Shown in pieces: positions 5,396 through 9,553 of a DNA stretch of 9,553 nt (its first letter is position 1; each line of letters begins with the position of its first letter). The stretch spans positions 1-9,553 of the forward strand of contig JAUHZH010000050.1 of NCBI GenBank assembly GCA_030426065.1, given 5' to 3'. Source of the stretch: Gammaproteobacteria bacterium. Lineage in GTDB: Bacteria > Pseudomonadota > Gammaproteobacteria > Xanthomonadales > Marinicellaceae. Under the pieces are notes generated by a model that saw nothing but the letters and a program-made list of their open reading frames with translations, was not told the origin of the DNA and searched no databases. A program made the position numbers and the translations under genes.

Positions 5396-6112
5396 ATGAT
5401 TAAAAACATGCCCAATGTGGATGCTGAAAGCATCAAAAAGACAGACGAATCCAAACTGTTCCAAGGCAATCAGTCCAATCATCCGCCCAGGATTTTGTTG
5501 TTGTACGGGTCTTTGCGTGAACGCTCTTTCAGCCGCCTGGCCACTGAAGAGGCGGCACGGGTGTTGCAGTATTTGGGTGCCGAAACCAAGACCTTTGATC
5601 CCCTGGGTTTACCGCAGCCAGATGCTTGCGATGAAAACCATCCCAAGGTGCAAGAATTGCGTGAATTGGTGACCTGGAGTGAAGGTATGGTGTGGTGTTC
5701 ACCCGAACGCCACGGCTCCATGACCAGTGTGATGAAATCACAAATTGACTGGATACCCTTATCAATCGGTGCGGTACGCCCAACCCAGGGCAAAACCCTG
5801 GCTGTGATGCAGGTCTCGGGTGGTTCACAATCGTTCAACACCGTGAACCAACTGCGCATTTTGGGTCGCTGGATGCGCCTGCTGACCATCCCCAATCAAT
5901 CTTCCATCCCAAAAGCATGGTTGGAATTTGATGACAACAACCGAATGAAACCCTCGTCTTTGTATGACCGCGTGGTTGACGTGATGGAAGAGTTGGTTAA
6001 ATTCACTTTACTGACCCGAGACATCAAGGACCATCTGGTCGACCGCTATTCAGAAAGGAAAGAATCTCTGGCTGAATTTAAAAAACGGATAGCGCAAAGA
6101 TCGGAGGAGTAG
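5396..6112 (+). CDS. arsH: ArsH, NADPH-dependent FMN reductase / organoarsenical oxidase
   Basis: ArsH is a flavodoxin-fold FMN enzyme that uses NADPH. Characterised members oxidise toxic trivalent organoarsenicals such as methylarsenite to the pentavalent form, and also show quinone and azo reductase activity. The 238-residue product has the FMN phosphate loop YGSLRERSFSR (about 37-47), WCSPERHGSMTSVMKSQIDW (about 100-119), which contacts the flavin ring, and the SGGSQSFNTVNQLR block (141-154). The ATG at 5396 has GGAGA 5 bases upstream inside the end of acr3 and lies one base after the acr3 stop, indicating coupling. An ArsH next to a plain arsC-acr3 set, with no arsM or arsI in view, suggests defence against organoarsenicals made by neighbours or by genes elsewhere (inference). 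No T-tract terminator follows. Confidence 0.95.
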   Translation: MIKNMPNVDAESIKKTDESKLFQGNQSNHPPRILLLYGSLRERSFSRLATEEAARVLQYLGAETKTFDPLGLPQPDACDENHPKVQELRELVTWSEGMVWCSPERHGSMTSVMKSQIDWIPLSIGAVRPTQGKTLAVMQVSGGSQSFNTVNQLRILGRWMRLLTIPNQSSIPKAWLEFDDNNRMKPSSLYDRVVDVMEELVKFTLLTRDIKDHLVDRYSERKESLAEFKKRIAQRSEE

Positions 6113-6247
6113 GAATTGTGTGCTGTTAGTCAAATGTCCATTTTTTTGTGCAGTATTTGCCAAATCCGTGTTGAAAAAGTTTAAATATAGGTTGAAATTT
6201 ATGTCCTCACACTGGGAAGTGGAATTCCCAAAGGATTAAACCTTAAA

Positions 6248-7132
6248 ATGCCAATGAAAACCAAGTTAATTACTTTTGTGTTGCTGCTCGTTCTGATGTG
6301 CCTGTATTTTTTCTATTCGGGTACAAACGAAGTTGGTGGTAACGTCAACGCCGAACTGCCAGTTGTGGACAGTCAAGCAGTTAAGAAATCACCTCAAAGC
6401 CAATTCAAGCCTACAATCAACGGAAACCCAGTTCCTTCAGGTGTGTTTGATATTCCCCGAGAGCAAATTGTCGACGTATATCGTGAGTACGATGTGTACT
6501 CGGTGGCTGAATTAGAGCAAATGATTCAAAACGGTGACAATGTTGCAGCCTATTTTTTAGGGAGGCACTTAAGAAGGTGTGCATCACTTAAAGAAAGCCT
6601 TGAATCAATTGACAAATTGGTGGCTGAAAACCAGTTGGTAATTGCCGAACAAAGGATGGAATCATATGACCACCTAAAAAATTTGTGTGATCAGGCTTCT
6701 CCCCAACTTAAGGATGAGTGGTATAAGTTGTTGTGGTTGGCTGCTGACAGGGGCGATGTATGGGCGCAATTAAATGTCAGTGCCAGTTTTCCTAAAGAAA
6801 TGATTGAAAAGTCATTTAAATCGCCGGAAGTATTACAAGAAATAATTGATCGAACTTGGCGATACAGGAACGAAGCAGCCAACAGTGGCTTCGCTCCTGC
6901 CATTTCAGAGTTGGGTTACGAATATCAAATGGGTTACTTCAGTGAATTTGAAGATTCACAGTTGATGGCTGCTACATATTTTAAAATCACCATTGATGCT
7001 GGTGCTTTGCCGCCAAATAGTCTTGAAAATGTAGAACGGGAATACAATGCAATCATCAATGGGTTGTCAGATGAAGATTTGCTTCGTTTAGATGCCATCT
7101 ATCGGCGCATTTATGCCACTTGTTGTCAGTGA
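6248..7132 (+). CDS. Membrane-anchored Sel1-like repeat protein of unknown function
   Basis: The 294-residue protein starts MPMKTKLITF and has one hydrophobic segment (about 7-23, ending LYFFYSG). This acts as a signal anchor or uncleaved signal, leaving the rest in the periplasm. A low-complexity linker (25-65) precedes a helical region with diverged Sel1/TPR-like units: NGDNVAAYFLGRHL (about 95-108), YKLLWLAADRGDVWAQLNVSA (159-179) and YRNEAANSGFAPAISELGYEYQMG (206-229). Such repeats usually mediate protein-protein contacts. Cys111 and Cys147 could form a disulfide, and the C-terminus ends CCQ. No partner can be named. The ribosome binding site is weak (AAGGA 12 bases upstream; ATG at 6254 is an alternative start). 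The gene lies 135 bp after arsH and looks more AT-rich than the ars genes. It is followed 37 bp later by a four-helix membrane protein gene. Confidence 0.85.
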   Translation: MPMKTKLITFVLLLVLMCLYFFYSGTNEVGGNVNAELPVVDSQAVKKSPQSQFKPTINGNPVPSGVFDIPREQIVDVYREYDVYSVAELEQMIQNGDNVAAYFLGRHLRRCASLKESLESIDKLVAENQLVIAEQRMESYDHLKNLCDQASPQLKDEWYKLLWLAADRGDVWAQLNVSASFPKEMIEKSFKSPEVLQEIIDRTWRYRNEAANSGFAPAISELGYEYQMGYFSEFEDSQLMAATYFKITIDAGALPPNSLENVEREYNAIINGLSDEDLLRLDAIYRRIYATCCQ

Positions 7133-7169
7133 AGTTTTGATCTCAGATCGCTGAAGGTTCGAAAGATTG

Positions 7170-7565
7170 ATGCCAATAACAGTCAAAAATGGAAAGCGCC
7201 CTCAGAAATTGATTTGGGGAGCGAGTACATTTGGTTTGGGTGTGTTGGTGTTTGCTGTGTTTTTGGTTTCAGGAGCTGTTAATGCTGACGCGGGTGAGCA
7301 CAGGGGTGCCATTGCATTTTCAGTGGCTTATACCTTTATGGCTTCATTGGACATCAAAGGGATGATTGAAAGGCATGTTTTGATCAGACATTTGTGTACA
7401 TTGTTGTTCTTGTTCGGTTTGTACAAGTTGGTTTCTGGGTTGGATCTAGGGGATGTCAAAGTGGCAGATTGGGTTTATGGGTTTCATGTTCTGCTTTGGG
7501 GGTTAAGTCATTGTTTGATTTATTCAAAAGAGGTGAATGACTGGTTTCGAGTGACAAATAATTAA
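7170..7565 (+). CDS. Small four-helix integral membrane protein, unknown
   Basis: The 131-residue protein starts at the ATG at 7170, preferred over an overlapping in-frame TTG at 7167 and preceded by GAAAGA. After a basic N-terminus (VKNGKRPQK) there are four hydrophobic stretches at about 15-37, 47-62, 68-90 and 97-117, with MASLDIKG and GFHVLLWGLSHCLIYSKEVNDWF as the most distinctive stretches. No family is recognised and no catalytic motif is evident. It starts 37 bp after the Sel1-like gene on the same strand, so the two are probably co-transcribed and may act together at the inner membrane (inference). Confidence 0.78.
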   Translation: MPITVKNGKRPQKLIWGASTFGLGVLVFAVFLVSGAVNADAGEHRGAIAFSVAYTFMASLDIKGMIERHVLIRHLCTLLFLFGLYKLVSGLDLGDVKVADWVYGFHVLLWGLSHCLIYSKEVNDWFRVTNN

Positions 7566-7674
7566 GCGATGTAGTCTTTCGATTGTTTTTTTCCGGATTG
7601 TCAGTAACTTAACTTAAAAGCAAGCGTCTACAAAAAACGCACAGGAACCCATCTGACAAATCTGGACATTGACA

Positions 7675-8778
7675 ATGAAAAACCTCCTCAAGATATTTTT
7701 GCTGACAGTTGCTTTGAATGTGTGGTCTCAAGACGACACGATTTTGGATGTGCCCAGAGTGGATGAACGCATTGAGCTGATCAGCATTGCGTTTCGCCTG
7801 GCTGAAGCATGGGAGTACAGTTCAAAAGAATACCCTGACTATGTCAATGGCATCGAAAAACACTATGGTCAATTCAAAGATCATGCCTTGATTCAGTACA
7901 TTAAACTGATTCGTGAGGAAAAAGGCATTGGCTATGATGCCGTCATGTCGTTTGCAATCAACATAACTGAACCGCCCAAGATGAAACCCCTCAAGCCCTT
8001 TTCTGATGAAGTGCCTGATCCAAGGTGGGGGCCAGAAGCTTCACATCAGTTTTTGTCATTGTTGAATGCTTTTTATCTTGATACCAACAGTGACTTGTTT
8101 TTTAAACAACAAGCTGACATTTACCAAGTGGCCACAGGGCGATTTGAAAAGATCCACAATGACATCAATCTCGATTGGTACAGTCAATTTTATGGGGAAT
8201 CGCCCAAAGGTGAGTTCAAAACGGTCATAGCGGTTGGAATTGGTGACAAAGGGTATGGCCCCAAAACCACACTGGCCAACGGTGATGAAGTGATTTATGC
8301 AGTTATAGGGGTGGCGCAATTAGACTCAAATGGCCGGCCCGTATTTGACAAGGATTATTTCTTCCCGACCTTATTACATGAATTCAACCATTCCTTTGTC
8401 AATCACCTGATCGCCCAACATGAAGAAGCTTTGGCCAAGAGTGGTCAATTGTTGTATGCGCAGTTGGAAAAAACAATGAATGAACAGGGGTATTACAGTT
8501 GGGAAACCATGTATGCAGAAGCTCTGGTTCGTGCATCTGTCGTGAAATACATGATGGACAATGACTTTGAAGAACAGCTGATTCAAAAAGAAATCAACGA
8601 GCAAGTCGAGGCTGGTTTTGTTTGGACGGATGCTTTGGTTAAAGCATTGGTGCGTTTCGACAGTGAAAGGGAAAAATACCCACGCCTGAATGATTTCATG
8701 CCAGAGCTGGCAGACTTTTTAAATCGTGTGGCACAGGATTCAAAACCGATCAAGCCTGGTGTCAACACAAGCAAGTGA
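7675..8778 (+). CDS. Exported DUF4932 protein, putative HExxH metalloprotease
   Basis: The 367-residue protein carries an N-terminal signal peptide (MKNLLKIFLLTVALNVWS, then QDD). The mature protein fits the DUF4932 family: a helical N-terminal half with an RWGPEASHQFLSLLNAFY-like block, a beta-rich FKTVIAVGIGDKGYGPKT section, and then the zinc-binding helix TLLHEFNHSF with HEFNH at about 235-239. The downstream SWETMYAEALVRA segment offers glutamates (about Glu275 and Glu282) as the third zinc ligand, as in gluzincin peptidases. Peptidase activity is inferred from the motif; the family itself is uncharacterised as far as I know. The ATG at 7675 is preferred over an in-frame TTG at 7669; TGGA lies 8 bases upstream. 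It is convergent with the ceramidase-like gene, 19 bp apart, with no clear terminator between. Substrate is unknown, expected in the periplasm. Confidence 0.87.
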   Translation: MKNLLKIFLLTVALNVWSQDDTILDVPRVDERIELISIAFRLAEAWEYSSKEYPDYVNGIEKHYGQFKDHALIQYIKLIREEKGIGYDAVMSFAINITEPPKMKPLKPFSDEVPDPRWGPEASHQFLSLLNAFYLDTNSDLFFKQQADIYQVATGRFEKIHNDINLDWYSQFYGESPKGEFKTVIAVGIGDKGYGPKTTLANGDEVIYAVIGVAQLDSNGRPVFDKDYFFPTLLHEFNHSFVNHLIAQHEEALAKSGQLLYAQLEKTMNEQGYYSWETMYAEALVRASVVKYMMDNDFEEQLIQKEINEQVEAGFVWTDALVKALVRFDSEREKYPRLNDFMPELADFLNRVAQDSKPIKPGVNTSK

Positions 8779-8797
8779 GGGTCAATAGCCAATCCAT

Positions 8798-9541
8798 TCA
8801 AGTGGTTTTTTTCTTTCTTTGGATCAAATAAACCGCATAAAAGTAAACGCCCAAGGCAGCGGCCATGTGTTTAAGGCTATGACCACTGATGCCCAAAATT
8901 TGATACACCGGTAGGTCAAAGAATTCCAAGACTTTGGCCAAGGCGTAACACAGCAAGAACAACCACAAACCAGTCAAAGGCACATACGGTTTGGCTTGGG
9001 TGGTGATGATGACGGGTATGATGAGCAAGGGCAAAAACTGGATCACAGCATAAGGTCGCAAATCGCCTTGTCCCATTTGTTCTGTGAAGTGCCAGTAAAG
9101 CACCGTCGCCATACCGAGAAACAGTGCTGGCCACAGGCATTTAAGTCCCAAAGACTGGTCGTGGTGTTCAGCCACGATGAGCGAGAAAAAGGCCATGAAA
9201 CCCAATGTCATGGGCAATCGATCCCAAACCAAGCTGGCGTTGCTGGGGTTGAGGTGGTACCAGGCTGAACCCAAGCCGACCAAGATGATGGCGACAAAGA
9301 ACAAATCAATGGTGCGATTCAAAGCGGGTTTGGTCACCATGGCGCCTCTGCGCCGTTTCCACAAACCCCAGACACCCACCAAGACAAAGGGTAAATTGGA
9401 CAGCACGTTCCAGAAGTGAGCCACGCCCCACAGCGTTCGTTGGTCAGCAAATTGGTGGTACCCTGGGTCTTGAGCGATGGGCGGAATCAAAACAAATAAA
9501 ATGACCAAAACGATGGCGGTCAATGCAATGGCAATTTTCAT
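8798..9541 (-). CDS. Alkaline-ceramidase/CREST-family membrane hydrolase
   Basis: The 247-residue integral membrane protein has about seven helices. It belongs to the ceramidase branch of the CREST superfamily. Conserved landmarks are FWNVLSNLPFVLVG (43-56), GSAWYHLNPSNASLVWDRLPMT (91-112) and GHSLKH (220-225). Ser92, His96, Asp107, His221 and His225 match the human ACER3 set (S77, H81, D92, H217, H221) with the same internal spacings (S-x3-H, 11 residues from His to Asp, and H-x3-H), so zinc binding and amide hydrolysis in the membrane look intact. The N-terminal loop that binds calcium in ACER3 is not clearly preserved. Substrate is unknown: many bacteria lack ceramides, so an N-acylated lipid is possible. 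The ATG at 9541 has no visible ribosome binding site within the 12 bases left, and the frame stays open to the window edge, so a slightly longer start cannot be excluded. Confidence 0.88.
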   Translation of the reverse strand: MKIAIALTAIVLVILFVLIPPIAQDPGYHQFADQRTLWGVAHFWNVLSNLPFVLVGVWGLWKRRRGAMVTKPALNRTIDLFFVAIILVGLGSAWYHLNPSNASLVWDRLPMTLGFMAFFSLIVAEHHDQSLGLKCLWPALFLGMATVLYWHFTEQMGQGDLRPYAVIQFLPLLIIPVIITTQAKPYVPLTGLWLFLLCYALAKVLEFFDLPVYQILGISGHSLKHMAAALGVYFYAVYLIQRKKKTT

Positions 9542-9553
9542 GTTATTGAGTTT

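Noticed and set aside
6157..6185. TTGCCA-17 bp-TTTAAA as a promoter for the Sel1-like gene
   Set aside because: Spacing is right but both hexamers are weak in an AT-rich stretch; not strong enough to annotate.
6213..6230. TGGGAA/TTCCCA hairpin between arsH and the Sel1-like gene as a terminator or operator
   Set aside because: Short stem without a following T-run and close to the next start codon; no repeat of it elsewhere in the window.
1..9553. Mobile element, CRISPR array, tRNA or phage cassette
   Set aside because: No transposase, integrase, regularly spaced repeats, tRNA-like cloverleaf or attachment-site repeats were recognised on either strand.

Overview
This 9.55-kb window looks like ordinary chromosome from a mid-GC gammaproteobacterium. 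A type II citrate synthase, a cysteine-poor type B ribosomal protein L31, a sigma/membrane protein/DUF4252 operon and an arsR-arsC-acr3-arsH cluster together suggest the Xanthomonadales or Marinicella-like lineages. That placement is inference from gene content, not from a marker-gene comparison. No tRNA, rRNA, insertion sequence, CRISPR array or phage gene was seen.

Layout. (1) Positions 1-1120, minus strand: the N-terminal half of citrate synthase (gltA, cut by the window edge) and, upstream of it, rpmE2 (L31 type B), which has its own good promoter and an intrinsic terminator. (2) Positions 1120-2501, minus strand: a compact operon of an ECF sigma factor, a small single-pass membrane protein that is the likely anti-sigma factor, and an exported DUF4252 protein. 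Diverging from it is an unrecognised lipoprotein (2548-3219), and the two start regions share one near-palindromic TATA element. (3) Positions 3331-6112, plus strand: an arsenic-resistance cluster. It comprises an ArsR repressor with its own promoter and operator, then a second near-identical operator, then arsC (thioredoxin-type arsenate reductase), acr3 (arsenite efflux permease) and arsH (organoarsenical/NADPH-FMN oxidoreductase). acr3 and arsH are separated by one base. (4) Positions 6248-8778, plus strand: three poorly characterised envelope genes, a membrane-anchored Sel1-repeat protein, a four-helix membrane protein and an exported DUF4932 protein with an HExxH metalloprotease motif. 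(5) Positions 8798-9541, minus strand: a seven-helix alkaline-ceramidase/CREST-type membrane hydrolase with a complete Ser/His/Asp/His/His active-site set.

How the parts work together. In the ars block, ArsR should sit on both palindromes, with the first overlapping its own -10 element. It would release when As(III) binds its CVC cysteines, allowing ArsC to reduce arsenate, Acr3 to export arsenite and ArsH to oxidise trivalent organoarsenicals. The sigma block is probably a membrane-signalled switch whose third gene product is exported. No clearly unprecedented system is visible. The items most worth following are the sigma/anti-sigma/DUF4252 unit with its shared divergent promoter, the bacterial ceramidase-like enzyme, the DUF4932 protease and the paired ars operators.
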